Assembly: GCF_030463565.1 (NCBI RefSeq)
Contig: NC_134676.1
Span: forward strand, 1,366,501 to 1,430,500
From: Pelecanus crispus
Taxonomy: Eukaryota > Chordata > Aves > Pelecaniformes > Pelecanidae
Direction: 5' to 3'
Length of the DNA: 64,000 nucleotides
Shown here: positions 13,216-27,335 of the stretch, in pieces
Layout: each line of letters starts with the position of its first letter
Position numbering within the stretch: position 1 is the stretch's first letter
Position numbers and translations under genes: made by a program
Notes under the pieces: generated by a model
The model's database searches: none
What the model saw: only the letters and a program-made list of their open reading frames with translations
What the model was told of the DNA's origin: nothing

Positions 13216-16200
13216 ACTGGACGTGTTCAGTTGCTTATTTGGCTTGACCTAATCACAGAGATTTCCCCAAAACTATTAATATCTGAAATGGCTGAATGCC
13301 ATTTTACTCCTTATTCTCTCATTACATTTTACTGTTTCCAGAGAGATGGTCAGCAAAGCATCTCTCTGACATTGCACCCGCGACCCCATGAAAATCTTTA
13401 ACAGATTAATGTCTGTAGTCTCGTATCTCTTTAGTAGCTGATAATCTATGCAAAGCAAATTGTTTTGGATTTACCTAGAACATCATTGCCCACCCTGTAA
13501 TTTGTAACTGCTGTTTGCAGTGACAGAAACTCTTAATCACACTACACGCTAGAGATATACCTTAAACTCATTAAAAGCAGCAAACTTTTTAAGGGCAAAA
13601 CACCAGGAGCAGCTAACCACCTCGGCAGCTCACTTCTGAACAAAATTTTCCCGTGGGACAATTCTTCCCACGGATTATCATCCCTTGCACCATGCTTCTT
13701 GCCTGGGAGAACAGGCGTTCGTTGGCTTGGATCCACCAGCTGCAGCCATCTCCTCTTCGTGCCCACTGCTCCCACCCCCGTGGCATCCCACCGCACTGCT
13801 GGAGTGGGGCAGAGAGGAGCCGCGCCGTGGGGCAGCACTCGCCAGCGCCAACCTCCCACCTCCCGTCCCACAACAACTCACCGACCCCCCAGTAGGACAG
13901 GTCTCCTGGCCGCGGATCTGTCCTCAGGTCTCCCACCGTCACCACCGCTGCGCTGCCTGAGCACCTTCTTGACGAAAATCAGGATGTTCCACCTAGTACA
14001 GAGAAATGCCCATTTAGATCAAAATGTATCCGAGAACAATTTTCACATGAAGATGTTCCTTCATTCCCATCTGTGCATATCACAGTTTTAAATACTGCTT
14101 GCACTTTCCAAACTCTTGCTTCACCAGAAAAAATAGCCAGAGCAAACTACAAGAAAAAAACAAAACCAAAAACCCCAACAAAAAACAAATGAAAATGAGT
14201 AACAAATAAAAAACAAAGAAACAAGGAAATGCTGAAGCAATCACTCCTCCTTATACATTTGTTTTGCTGTCTGACATACACAATAAATTGTAACAGTTAC
14301 CAAATAACCATTCAAGTTCAAATGATGTACGCACATCTATAATCTTAGTTAGCTGCTTGCTGGCATACTTCAGGAACGCCACTGTGTCCTCCAGTGTAAT
14401 TCTGTATCAATGACTTTTCCAAATAAATCTAGTTGCTGGTTTATATTAATGAACTGTCACAGTTCCCATTGTTTTCCCATGGTCTTGCAGCTGCATTCTT
14501 TCACAGGTGCTTGGCAAATTAAAATGATGCTGGTTTGGGGTTTCAGGCTGATACAAAATCACTCCTTCAGCAGATTGTTAGGGAGTTATTCATGCAAGAA
14601 ACACATCTTTACTTTAGACAGTCTGCTTTTCTCCTTATCCTCCTCTTCCTTCACTGACCCTTTGCATTTCTGATGCTTCCCGGAGATGAAATAAAAAAGC
14701 AAGATTGCTTCTTGTTTCCACTTAGAGAATAACTGGTTTGACAATAATAAGCTTGGAGGGGAAAGCACGGCTTGACTCTGCTCTGTTATCCTGATGTAAA
14801 ACAAAACCAGTCCCAGCGAAGCCAGCGTGCTGGGCCCAAGGATGGTGTAAACTGGTGCAGCTCTGTTGTTTGAGTGGAGCTAGACTACCTTACAGACTAG
14901 CCAAAGATCTGGCACAACTTAAATGGGTATCGCTGGTAGGATAATCGGGCCAGTAATTTTGTTAATCTACTAAAAAAATAGAACAATAACAGCAGTTATG
15001 ATTGTTTAATTCCTAAAGCACAATTCAAAGTGAAATCTTGAAGCATTAGGAGTATTTATGACAGAACTCTCTGCCCCTGATCCTGGGGAAGAGCAAAGCC
15101 CGGCAGCTTTCCCTGAAGTCAGCGGGAGATGTGGGTGCTACCACTTCTCAGCCTCAAGGCTCCCGTTACTCTGAGACAAACAGACTTTAACCACCAATTA
15201 CAAAGTTAGAGGCATCTGACATTTCAGGCTGTCTCCATTTTTGGATGCCAAAGCTGTAACATTCTGGTAAGGACCTCATCTGATGGCAGGCATCTCCACT
15301 GATTTGCAGGATCTTTGTGTACTCAGCAGGGAGATGCTTTCTCGTGGTGGGTGACTGCAAGCAAGAACCAGCCTTGGGTGCTTTGAATTGCCAGCTGGAG
15401 GCATCTTGGCTTTTGCTATTGACTCATATTAAGCCTAGGAATATCAGCTGTTTCATCTATATCTTCAGACCTGTGAATTCACAACCTATGAATCTCTTTG
15501 CTGTCGTGCCTTTCCCAGTGCAGAAGCAGAGAGCTGCCCTGAAAGCTGACTAGCAGGCATGTGGCCGTGCCCCTTCGGAGCACAAACAGAACAAGAGGAA
15601 AGCTACAGGTCAGCTGAACTAGATATTCAGCTGGCGTAAATCCGTGCAGCTTTCCCTGACTCAAAAGGTAGCACGCTGTATTCTCATCCCTTGGGTAAGG
15701 CTGATCTCAAGGACGTGCAAAAAGGGTCATGGAGGAGTCTGCAGGCTGCACAGACCGCCGGGCTCGGAGGATCCATCGGAAATGTGCACACCAGCTGTGC
15801 CTCCGTGATTCCCCACCGAACCCAAAGGCTCACTATTAAAGTCATGGGTGAGGATGAGATGTTAAATATTTGCCATGAGGTTAAACAGTTGTTGAAATGA
15901 TCCAGTAGGGCATCATTGCTTGTATTTAAAATATTTCACTTGTGACTCAATATTAACAATAACAATGAGAACATTTAATATGCGAGAACCTATTCATTTA
16001 CGCTAGCCAGATGCAGTTTTGCTTTGTGTTTCCTCCCTCTAGTGCTTTTTTTTCCTAATCCCTCATTTCTTTTCAACCTTTTAAGCTCTCTCTCTAGTTT
16101 TACAGACAACACAATCAATGTATCTGAACAAGGCCCTAGAGTTCCTGCTGGGGAACAGGAGGTTATTACATTTTAGGGATAACTTCACGCATTTCCATTA

Positions 16201-19139
16201 CTCCTTCTAAACCAATTTTAAGATATTTATTTACATTTAGTGCATATTAAGCAGCAAAAGAACATTGCACTGGAGATGATACACACACCGCAATCAGTAG
16301 GTTCCGAGCTGGCAATTTTCAGATCTTCTGAACGAGCACAAGGCAGAGGGAGACCTTGTTCCAATGCCTGTTTTACTGTCCCATGTGCAGGAGGTGGCCC
16401 AGAGACAGTGCAGAAACACATCTGTATCTCTGATACTCTAGCTGGGGTGTCTGCAAGCACCGACCACAACTCTGCCGTAGGGTTATCACACCAGGAAACA
16501 GCAGCTCTGGGACCGCGTGCTCGGACTACCTCCCACTCCGCCTGTTCCCTCTTCTGGTCTCTCTTCACTTTCTGCCGCACAGAGCTTTCCGGTTTCCTGC
16601 AGATTGACTAATGGACTTCACCCAGCAGAAGGATCTCTCCTGCCACCTGACTGATCACGCTGCTATGCAACACTTGAGATACGCTGGCAAGAGACATAGG
16701 ACAGTTTCAGGGTAAACGTCAGCTCATTCCTCTTACCGCAAAACTGAAGAGTCTCAGAAGCGCACAGAGGAAATGACTAGAAAAGCTTGCCAGATTTGAT
16801 TCTATCGTTTCCACTATTCAGGTGAAAGTTACCAGCACCGCTCAGGGCCAGAGAGAGGTGAGAGGCCAGACCTGGCCAAAACAAAGACTACACTAGATTT
16901 ATTTACTGGCAGAAAGTTGACTGGGTGGGAAGCAGTAGCTGCCGGCTGGCACAGAGGATCTACGGCCTGACAAGACCTCCCTGGAGCTATCACCCATCAA
17001 GTTTCCTACAATTTCCAATATTATTAATGATACAGGTTCCTAATGAAGATGACAGCTTAAGGTAAATTACATGGATTCACACGCTTTTGACTTTACAGTT
17101 GGCTTATGCCATAGGGCCCAATGCCATCCATAAAATGTACTTGCCCCCAGACTGCAGCTCCTGGGTGTGGTCTGAAAACACTGGGATGCATGGGGGAACA
17201 GGTCAAAGCATGTTTATCTTGATGGAGTTATGGCAGAAAAGTGAAGGACGTTTTATTTTTCAGGAAGGACAGCTTACACCAAAAAACCCACATCCTGATC
17301 CTACTGGTTCTGATATCAACCGAAAGTTTTTAACCAACGTAAACCACGTCTCAGATCATACGGTACACAGAGCTGGAGCACAGCGCACACCTTCTTCAGG
17401 TAGGGGTTTTGTGATCCAGGTTCATCTGATGCCTTAGGTTTGCCTGTTTTGCAAAACAACACATGGGTACGGCAATGAAGATTATGGGAAAACAAACTTA
17501 CAGGGTTATGATATGTAAGAAGAAAGTAGTGCAAACAAAGATCTTGCAGAAAAGCAGCAGATGCTAAAGAATTGTGTCTCAGGATTTCTACACTGTTCCA
17601 CTGAGTACAGTGAAGGTGTAGAATGGCACTCAGACACTGCACGTGGTGATAGACAGGAAAGCCTACGGAGATAAGTGTTACAATCAGCACGGGGATTTTG
17701 TTGATAGCAGTAAGATTATCTGTTATGGATCCTAGCTGTGAGAAACTGGGTACCTGCTGGAGACATACATTGCAAGAACCCATTTGAAAAAGCAGCAGGC
17801 AATAGAATAAGAGAGCGCAAAACCATCACCGTCTGTGGCACACAGTACCATACCGTACACCAGAGAAAGATGGAAAGCAGAAGACTGGAAGATTTTCTGA
17901 GGTTAATATCCCAGGCAGTTCATATTCTCCTGAGTCACATATGCCCAGTGAAACCTTACAAGTTGCATTACCTGAGTTCAAACACAGATCTCATCCTCCA
18001 CCTTGCTTTTTTAAAAGCCAGCATTCACAAGTGCTGTGCTTGCTGCTTCACTCATCTTTAAGGACTGATTTCTTTCTAATGGATCAACAGCACTGTTTTT
18101 TTCTTAAGGACCTCACCTGTAGCAAATTTAAACTAAACCTGCCTGCAGCTGTCAAAATCATACTAACTGGTGTGGACAGGCTGTTCCACTGCCCCCAGCT
18201 CACACAATGCAACCTACTTGGGTTTTATTCTTCCTCTCAGAATTATTGTTTCTGAGCATGAGAAAGTTCAGCCCATTGTGTGGTGCTGATTATATCTGTA
18301 AAAAATGGTGTATCATAACCCTATTTCTTGCAAAAGTTTAGAATAGGTTTCAACCTTAAATATGACTGCTTTTTTTTAAGATTCCAGAGGGTCCTATTAG
18401 CCATACCACATTAGCTATCAATGCAGAACTCTTAGAGTACATCCAAAAATTTATCTAGCTTATTTTTAAAAAAGAATGGGTGAATCTTTATTTAAAAAAT
18501 CCTAAACCAGCAGTATTAAAGCAAGTCAGTCATGTTAAAGGGATGATGCCAGGTAGTTTAGTTTAAAACTCAACTTTTTATCAAAACCAAAACATTCTAC
18601 AAAAGCCAAACCCTAGCTCACTCTCTATTTGTGACAGTCTTGATATCTTCCCCCTAAACCGTGCCTCATTAGAAGTTTGCCCAATTAAGGACAAAGACTT
18701 TGGAATTTGATCTCATTTTTAATACAAATTTCTTCGTGCTTTTTAGGAAACATTGCTTAGAATAATGTTTACATTGGATTTAACCACTGTCCTGCAATGC
18801 AATATTAGCCCACAGAGGGCTTGCTACTGGTTTGTGCAGAAATGACAAGTCGCAGGGCGTTTCATCTCTTTCTTGCCAGCTGCTAATTGCATTACAAGAT
18901 GATAACTTCAAGCATATGAAAGTCTTATTTCCAGCCTCCGAGCAGAGAGGCAAGTCCAGAGAGGTGCTGTGCACCCCCAGCTCCTACACAATTTGCTCTA
19001 ATCAGGTTATTCTCCCTCTCCTGGGTGCTTACAGGCAGCCTGTTATCTTAGCAGTTGGGTATTTCAGTTCAAATCCTAATGCTCCCTGTTATTGCAGTCA
19101 AATAACTCCATCCCCATGCGACTGGCAGGGTGTGCTGAA
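13216..19139. other. Non-coding stretch
   Basis: No recognised gene. There is a GC-rich pocket at 13740-13960, with overlapping open frames on both strands, and an A-rich low-complexity tract at 14147-14226. Confidence 0.5.
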
Positions 19140-19203
19140 GCTTCGTTACTTGCCCAAGACCACAGCAGACGTTAGTAAGGGAGCACAGGTTTGACCCAAG
19201 ACA
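19140..19203 (-). mobile_element. MIR-like SINE relic
   Basis: The segment GTTACTTGCCCAAGACCACA, then a GTTAGTAAGGGAGCACAGG-like part, then TTTGACCCAAGAC resembles the reverse complement of the MIR core (…GGGTTCGAATCC…CTGTGTGACCTTGGGCAAGT). About 60 bp are recognisable. MIR-type SINEs are ancient and occur sparsely in bird genomes. Confidence 0.55.
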
Positions 19204-22200
19204 TGTCAGAGCTTAACCACTGTCCATCCTTTCCCCCTCTCTGGAAGCCAGTGAGATCCTGTTGGTGGTTGAATTACAGTAGCGTTACCAAAATACACAA
19301 GCCAACCCCTAGACTTTTTCCAGATAAGAAAACTCAGCAAATATAGCAGTAGCATGCTTGGGCTTGATTTCGTTCCATTTGTAAGAAATATTTCTTCCCA
19401 ATCTGCTGGCTTATTACTATATCATGCTACCCTGCCTTTTCCCTTCATCCCAGAGTGAGATATCGGCTCCACTCAGTGTTTTTAGCTGAGATGTCTTTCA
19501 TGTCATTTACAATCTCTCATAGCCGGAGGAAGCTTCTCTCTCGCACTTCCTCATGCTGGACATTTGGGTTGAAAGGCACGGCACTTAGGATTTGGTCGTG
19601 AGTGAGGTGCAAAAAGTAAACAGATGTTATAAGTGAAGAAAACTAAATTAGATCATGGAATTTCAGGATTGTTTCATTTGGAGTCACAGCTGGGAATTTA
19701 TCAGGAACAGAAATAAGGACAAGTATTTTCTTTCACTACCTTATTTTCAACCTGAAAAACTTGCCTGAGCTCATCTTAAAATTGTGCAGCTACAAAGTCA
19801 CCTCTCAGCCACTTTCTCATTCACCTATTCTGAGATTGTCAAATCTGTCAAACACTGTCATTGGGCTGTGAGCTACAAGTTTAAGAACGCCTTTATAGTC
19901 AGTGGAGATATGTGGGTGTAAGATGGCCAAACATAGGTGTCTACGCTAGGGTGAGCAGAGACACGTACCTCACATGTAAACATCTAAAGTGCAGACAGCC
20001 TAAATTTAGATATCTGAGTCAAGAGTAAATCTTTCCTGCAGCGATAAGAAGCATTTCATCGGGATCCAAGTCCAACAGAGGTTTGATGCTAGAAAACTCA
20101 TGCCGCTATGGGTTTTCTGCTCTTCGTATTAGTGTTTCCTTTCCAAATTCATGAAGATGAAAGTTAAGCTGTTCCTAGGTCTGTGCAGTAATTGCACAGT
20201 GGAATATAAACCAGCTGCCCTTACAACTTGTGAATAAAAATAACAACAGAGCTGGGGAATTCAGATCTCGCAGTTCAGCAGGAGCCTATCCACTAATCCT
20301 GCTATGACTCTACCATCTCAACAGAAATGTCATGGTGTATGAGTTGACTTGCACGAAGATCTTGTTCTTATTCATTGTTCCTGATCACTTGTTGAATGAT
20401 GCCAGGTTGATAAATCACATTCGAAACATAATCTATAACTGACTGGCTCTTCTTGAGCAGGGTACATCTTCAGATAAGCCACACCATCAATTTTGACTGT
20501 TGGATGCTACACCTTGAAAATTCAGCAGTAGGTTGGAGAGCGGATGAAAAAATATTTTTGTAAATATAAAGCAGAAGGTACTAGACTGACTGTTTCTTGG
20601 CAAAGGAGATGCAGACTGACTGCCGGTGCCCACACAAGAGGCTGGAAACCAGTAACAGGGCTGGCTTCAAATGAGAGCAATTCATGTTCTGACTTTGTTA
20701 GAGAAGCTTATGATTTCACTGGTCGGGGACCACTAAATCAGTGCGATGATCTGGGCTGAGATTAGAGCAGGTTATTTTAGATAAGATGAACAATAATTTC
20801 TGGGATGATGTTGACCAAAAAGATTATGACAGCTCCTTTGCCAGAAGCATAACATAATTCTGAGATCTGCTGTTCCCCGCTCAACAGCTTCCAGGCTCTT
20901 TGTGTTAAGGGTTCATGCATCAATCATTCCCTTACTGCCCCTTCCTCGCTGCCATAAGCATCCTGCATTCCTTTATAACTCCATTTATCACAGAAAATCT
21001 GTAGGGAGCAAAGGCTGCTGCTTCCTTCTCTAATCTTTCTGCACTGGTACTATTAAAATTCCAGAAATCTCCATGGGAATATGACTTTGTTTTGGATGTT
21101 GGGTTCCCTTTCTTCACTACTAGCAAGGGGCGTCGATGGCCCTGCACCCAGGAGCGTACCCTGCTGATGTGCAGCATTGCAGTAAGCCTTTGCAACAAGC
21201 GTGTTCACGCTCGGGGTAGGTATCACCAGGTCCTCGGGGTTGGGCTCCTGAGAGGGCAGAGCAGCGCTCTTCCCTTCCCCGCTCATGTGGACGCATGCCC
21301 CAATGCTCACCAAAGCTGGAGTCGAGACCCTCGGCAAAAATGTGAATGGTATATATAAACTGTGCTATGTTGAACACAGTCCTTCACGAATGACTTTTCT
21401 TGCAATTTAACGTGAAATGAGATGAGCCTTTCAGAACCTACCATTCAATAAATTCAGTACTATTATCTATATTTTTGCTATGCAAAATATTAAAAATAAT
21501 TTTACTTGGGAATCATGCTGCTATAAACATTTTAAGCCTTGAATTACTTCCTCCCTCTTCTGCCAAAAGACACGCAGTTAAACATCATGACATAAAAAAG
21601 AGTCAAATGTTCTGGATCTTCTCATTTTTCTCCTTAAGTTGGAATGCTGAAGGTGCCAGTGTGCAAGCTCTTTTCCACAGCCATGAAGGCAAGAACTCTA
21701 CTCTCCTTCCATGCAGTAGTCTCAGGCAATAACACCCTACAGTCCCTATAGCTTGTTGGGACATTAGATAAATGGAATCTCTTTTGATTAATAACAGTTT
21801 TGTCAATATTCATCATCTGTGAACATATACAGAGGAAGAGGTCAGGAGAAGGCAAAGTACCAGCCCTTCCTTTCTGTTGTTAATATTCTGGGAATTCAAT
21901 AACAGTAAAAGAAACAATTATGTGGACAATTATTTCAGTGTTTCCTTTTACAACAATATAAAAGGTACAAAATGAACATTTTTCTATGATATACTATATT
22001 CACTCTGATAGTATTCTGATGTTTTCAATTACTCTTGTTTCCAAGATTACATTGCACAGATAAAATAGTCATCTTGGAACATTAAAAAATCAAAACAAAA
22101 ACCATCATTCTCCATTTATGTAAATTTTATTCTTGACAATTATAATGAAGGCCACATAGAGAAGTTGGTGCATTTGCAACATCATTCTATTCATGCCTTC

Positions 22201-22603
22201 ATTTTTCAGGCTTGATTGTTCAAAACTCCACTGAATAATTGAATGAATAGATGATAGCACACAAGAATATTTTCTTTTAAATAAGACATTTAATTATATG
22301 TTTTATAAAATGTGGAACATTAAAGTCACTTGGAAACTGCTTCAAAAAAGGCTTTTTTAAAAACGTGGGGTTTGTTCAAGATTATTTATTTTGGGTGAAT
22401 GAATTTTGTAAAAATGCCCAAGTGATTTAGGAGCTTAAATCCAGGAATAAGCCAAGGAAAGCAAAGCTGTTAAGATGCCTAAGTATCTTCACACAATGTA
22501 TTTTAAATAATGTTGAACAAGCAAAGATTGAGAGGAAGACAGATTTGACCAGAAAGTGAATAATTTGTCCATTCATTACAAGATACTTTATGTGAAAAGT
22601 GAA

Positions 22604-22647
22604 TGAATATATATACACATATATATGTATGCCTCACATACATATCT
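22604..22647. repeat. TA/CA-rich simple repeat
   Basis: ATATATATACACATATATAT with flanking TA-rich sequence, a short dinucleotide repeat. Confidence 0.7.
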
Positions 22648-25436
22648 CTATGGTTTTTTAAATGTCCTGTGTATTACAGTTGTTATTATGCCTAACTTCT
22701 TGTGTATAATTCAAAGAGGATCTTAAGGAAAGAATGTTTTGGTATGAAGCAAAACGAGATACAGAAGTAGCCAAACGAAAGCTCACTGAGGAAATAGAAA
22801 AGAAGGTATTACTTGCAGGGAGACTTACTTTATGGCCTCAGCTAAGCTAGGAAAGTTTACAGTTGCAAGGTCTAAACCTAGGATGAAGGGAATACCACAG
22901 GCTACGTTACCACATTGAGGAGAAAGCAGCAGCAGAAGGGACGCTGCCAGCGAGAGGCAGAGGAGCACGCTACGGAGGTGTGTTTTGTTTCTCTGTGCAC
23001 ACAGAAGACATTTGGGCTGAGTGGAATTGATCAGAATTTGCCAAAAAGGGGTGAGAGCCAGTCCCCTGAACTTTCTTACCCTTTCTCCGTGAAATTTAGT
23101 GAACAAGTGCGGTTTTGTTTTGAAGAAGTTGCTTAACAGTCATTTTATTGACTCATTGAGGTCGAGGCCCCATATATAAAAATACTTTACTGGTGCCAAA
23201 TCCAGCTGGGTAAGTCGTGGTGAAATACTCGGGAAGCAGAGAGCCGGTGCAGAAGAAGTTGTGCCCAGGATACCCCAGCCTGGGACGGAAAGCAGGGACA
23301 GAGGACCGAAGCGGTGGAAGGTGCAGCGTGCCCCCTGCCCCCCCTGCCCACCCCTCCTCCCGCCTCCGCCTGCCAGGCGCCATCCCACCGCGCTCTCGCA
23401 GCCTCCTCTGCGGCCAGCCTGCAGCAACCGCCCAGGGAACAGCGAGCCAACTTCACATCCAGCCTACCTCTTCACATCAGTGAAGTTACAATGGAGATTA
23501 ATTTAACTCAATATGTTTTGGTCTATTATTTCAGTAATTGTTAGGTTTTACCGAGTGATCTGGCACTCAGATTTGCTTGGATTGTATTCTCCTCTGCTCG
23601 TATGGTTCCTGCTCGCCAACAGCCAGACTTAGAGCTCTGTTTGTGTCCTATCTCTTTTTTTCAGAAGAGCTACTTTTAAAACCTGGTGCTGACTGAATTT
23701 CTAATCCTTAAAACATTTGCAGAAATAGAGATTTCATCCCACACAATGGATTATCCGAAAGAAGAAGAAATATTGGCACAAATATCACTCTGGCTGGGGT
23801 TTATTCTACAGCAAAGCAAATAATCTGAAAGAACAGAAGAAGTCTGGTGGCCTGACTCCCATGTGTAGGTAGCACTGATGAGTAACTTCAAATTTCTATC
23901 TGCAGTACTTAACTGTAACTTCAGCTAGTCATCTCGTGCCTTAAATAGACCAGAAAGTTTTCCATTACAGCATGAAGACACGTCAGCTTTTGAAAGCTGA
24001 GTCTCCTTTCAGGAAACTGTAAGCAAATTTTACAGCCTTTAACTTCACTACGGTCTGGTAAAGTCTGACCGTTTTCATGTCTGTCTCTTGTGTGTTTGTA
24101 TTTCTTTTTCCATGAAATGTGGACACTTGGCTTTATCGTGCTCAAACGTCATTGCTTGTGCTCACAGCCACAGGATCGGGTGCTCAGGATCCTTCCAGAC
24201 CTGGATGCCTTGGAAGTTGCTATGGGCTACCACCACGTGTCTGATCTAGGACAACCACAGACCTCAGAATCGCCATCTGTGCCAAACGCTCTTTGGGCTC
24301 CGTGGAAGAAGCAATACGGCAGGTTCGGCTGAAGCCACGCCAGCCAGAGGTTGTCCTGGCTGCAAACACAAGGACTTTGTTATGTTGTGTGTGCGAGAGG
24401 CAGGAACCTTTGAGATGCAGCAGGGTGTGACCCAGTGTGAAAGAGAAGTTTAAAGCACAGACCTGCTCTTGAGCCAAGGAACTAGAGATATCTGAACAAA
24501 ACAGGTCTTTAGAACATTCTCATGTGAATAAAAGGAGAGTACACCTGACCGGTATTGCCTATTATTAGAGTCTTTGATATAGCCAGAAAAAAACCCAAAC
24601 TTTGGGGCACAAAGCATTCGTACCATTTTGAAACAGAAGCAGGAAATTTCCAGTTAAGTATGGGTGGAACACTTGTGCAGCGTTCAACTTAGCATGTTGT
24701 TCAATTAGCCAGTTGGAGAAAAAAATGTAGTTAGCATCTGCTGAACAAAAAGGGTTGTTAGGAAAGAAAGAGGCAGTAAGATCCTATGGGATATGATAGT
24801 TACGTATTTTCGGTATTGAAATCTGCGGTTTATCAAAAAATACAAGTGCTCAGAATAGTAAAATAAATTATGCCTAATCTTATGTAACAGAGGGGCAAAA
24901 GGGCATTAGTTATACCAGTCATTGTCATGCTTACTTCAAGAAGAATTTGAGACTTCAGTTCTAGAGGTAAAGTATAAGTTCTAAAATTAATTTAACTTCA
25001 GAAATTGAAATTTTGAAGCTTAATTTCTAAGAATTTCCTCAGTTGGCAACACCAGGACTAGAGGCTGATAAAAGTAATGCAGACTTCAAAGGCAGGTCTC
25101 CCAGCTCGGGTTGTGCTCTAAAGTTTTGTATTTAATCCTCACAGGCAGCCCAATCTAAGCAATCGTGTCATAGCTTACCAGTGAGTTACAAGTTAGGAGA
25201 GGGGATTTTCTGTGCCACCCAGATATAAGGTAAAACTTGAAGACTGACAATTAAGGAGCAATTAACCTGTTTTTCATGTGTTAAATCATTCACCAGAGAA
25301 AGCCACAGTCTTATTACTGTAACAACATTGTATTATTATCAATTTAAAAACTGAGAAACAAACAAACAAATACCCTTGTTGGGAAAATCATGAACTAAAG
25401 CATAGGATCTTCTTTTCCTTTACATCACTTCACATA

Positions 25437-25482
25437 GATAAAAATAATCTGAGTTTTTAGATAAAAATAATCTGAGTTTTTA
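25437..25482. repeat. 23-bp perfect tandem duplication
   Basis: The unit GATAAAAATAATCTGAG followed by TTTTTA occurs twice with no difference, consistent with a recent slippage or duplication event. Confidence 0.85.
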
Positions 25483-27307
25483 GAAGCTTCAAACAACAGC
25501 ATGTCACTGAACTTCTAAAGGCAATGACATGTCAACGAAATGTAATTGTATGTTGCATTGCATCTCACGGAGAAAATGATCTAGAATGATCTCATGTTTT
25601 ATATGCTGAATATATTACAATACACGCCACCATTGCCTGGAGCCCTTGGCATGTGGCTTACATGCCAGAACCTTGTTGCTCAAAACAGCCATTGTTGGCA
25701 CTAACAGCCATCGTTCAGTCTTTGTTGTCTTAAACATTCCAGACTTTTCATTCCTACCAAATGCTACCAAAATCTCTTTCTTTGCCCTTGGAGGTCTGGG
25801 AAAGGCAAGGTAACAAGGAAAGGTAGTATGCATTTTAAATTCAGACAACGGGTAGATTTCACAAGAACCCAACATACTTTTGAACAAAATCTCTTTATCA
25901 CATCCCTTCCTTACAGATACGTACTTATTAATAAAGCAGGGAAGACAGTGAATGCCAGAGCTGGTGAAAGGACTGTTACTGAAAGCCTGACAACTTTTTC
26001 CAGATATCCGCTGGCCTAATAAACGACACTGCGGTCTACAGCCCCCACAGTCCTGCTTCTCCTTTTCCCTGCTGCGAAATGGCATTACTCTTCTGATTTG
26101 TGGTATTTTGGTATCTCACTGTTTATTGTCTTTTTATATCTGTAGGAAAAACCTGTGATGGGTAGGGTACTGGAAAAGAAGATTTTCTATACTGACTCAT
26201 ACCTAGGGTAAGCTTTTATAGGATGCTATTTGTTGTAGGCTGTCCAGAGCTGGGAAGAGCACGATGCAGTGAGCTTCTTGCTACACATCTATCAAGGTGT
26301 GCGAGCTTGAACTTTCTAGAGACTCAGGGGGGTTTCCTTTAGATCATGGCTGAAGTTACTGCTACCAAAAAGAATGTGTCTGCAATCCACACGGAGATAA
26401 AGGAAAATACATTTTGTCAAAGGAGGTTCTTTTAATACTGAAGTCATAGGAAGGAAAGAGGGCATAGTTCCTGAGGCAGAGCCTAAAAATAGCAATTTAG
26501 GTTTTGCCTCCAAAGGAGCACTAAATACATGTTTAATTTTAACCACATGTGTGTTCCCATCTTGATTCAACACAATGTTTAAGCATGAAGCACATGCTTC
26601 ACTGGCATTTAAAAATATACCCTTAGAGTTAAGCGCATACGTGTGTGCTTAGAACCACAGAGATAAAACTGCTCATGTCCCTACTTCTGAGCATATATTT
26701 AAGTGTCTTCTTGTCATTGTGCATAAGAAAATTGAGTGCTTTGTTACAGTCAAGGCTGCTCCACTGCCATGGAAAGCACTGCAGTGGTCCAAAGACATCT
26801 GCTGAGAGCGCTTGTTTCATTGCAATCCTCTGAGTAAAGCCTGGGGTGTGGAAAATAGATGGAAGGAAGTAAGCATCTGGTTTCATACTGAATGTGTTCT
26901 TACAAGAAGAAAGATTTTTTTCCCCAACTTCAAATCCTGAAAAGAAGGCATATGAAAGAAAGAAACTCAATGCAAAAGCCAACTGTGACAGCAAAGGGTT
27001 CAAAAGAGCGGAGGAGACATTTTGTTAGGAAAAGGGAAGGAGGTAGGACATCCACCCAGAACTTGCGCTGTAAAAATAACACCATTTGATGGGATCTCTG
27101 AGGATCTGGGGTGATTTTTTGCAGTGACAGTGGATGCTATGCAAAGCGTGAAATCAAAACCAGCACTGACCCGCAGAGTCACTGTTTTGTCAGAAGGGAT
27201 GGTGATATTGGTAACCGAGGGTGGGTACGTCAAATTTGACAGTGATAAGCTCCTGAGTGGACATGAAATTTAAACAGAAAAGAGTTTGTAGAGTGAGGCT
27301 GCAGAGT

Positions 27308-27335
27308 GTATTCTCACCCTGTAGAGTGAGAATAC
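27308..27335. repeat. Perfect 10-bp inverted repeat
   Basis: GTATTCTCAC and GTGAGAATAC flank an 8-base spacer. The preceding sequence repeats GTAGAGTGAG directly. No function is inferred. Confidence 0.6.

Noticed and set aside
17316..17783. 155-codon open frame on the - strand
   Set aside because: No domain is recognised, and the length is compatible with chance.
23653..23690. Good acceptor (CTTTTTTTCAG) followed by a short frame ELLLKPGAD and a stop
   Set aside because: The phase does not fit the exon-like segment upstream, and there is no other support. Such acceptors are common by chance.
25615..26085. 156-codon open frame on the - strand
   Set aside because: Its length is within chance expectation for 64 kb in six frames. 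It has no recognised domain and overlaps exon-free AT-rich DNA.
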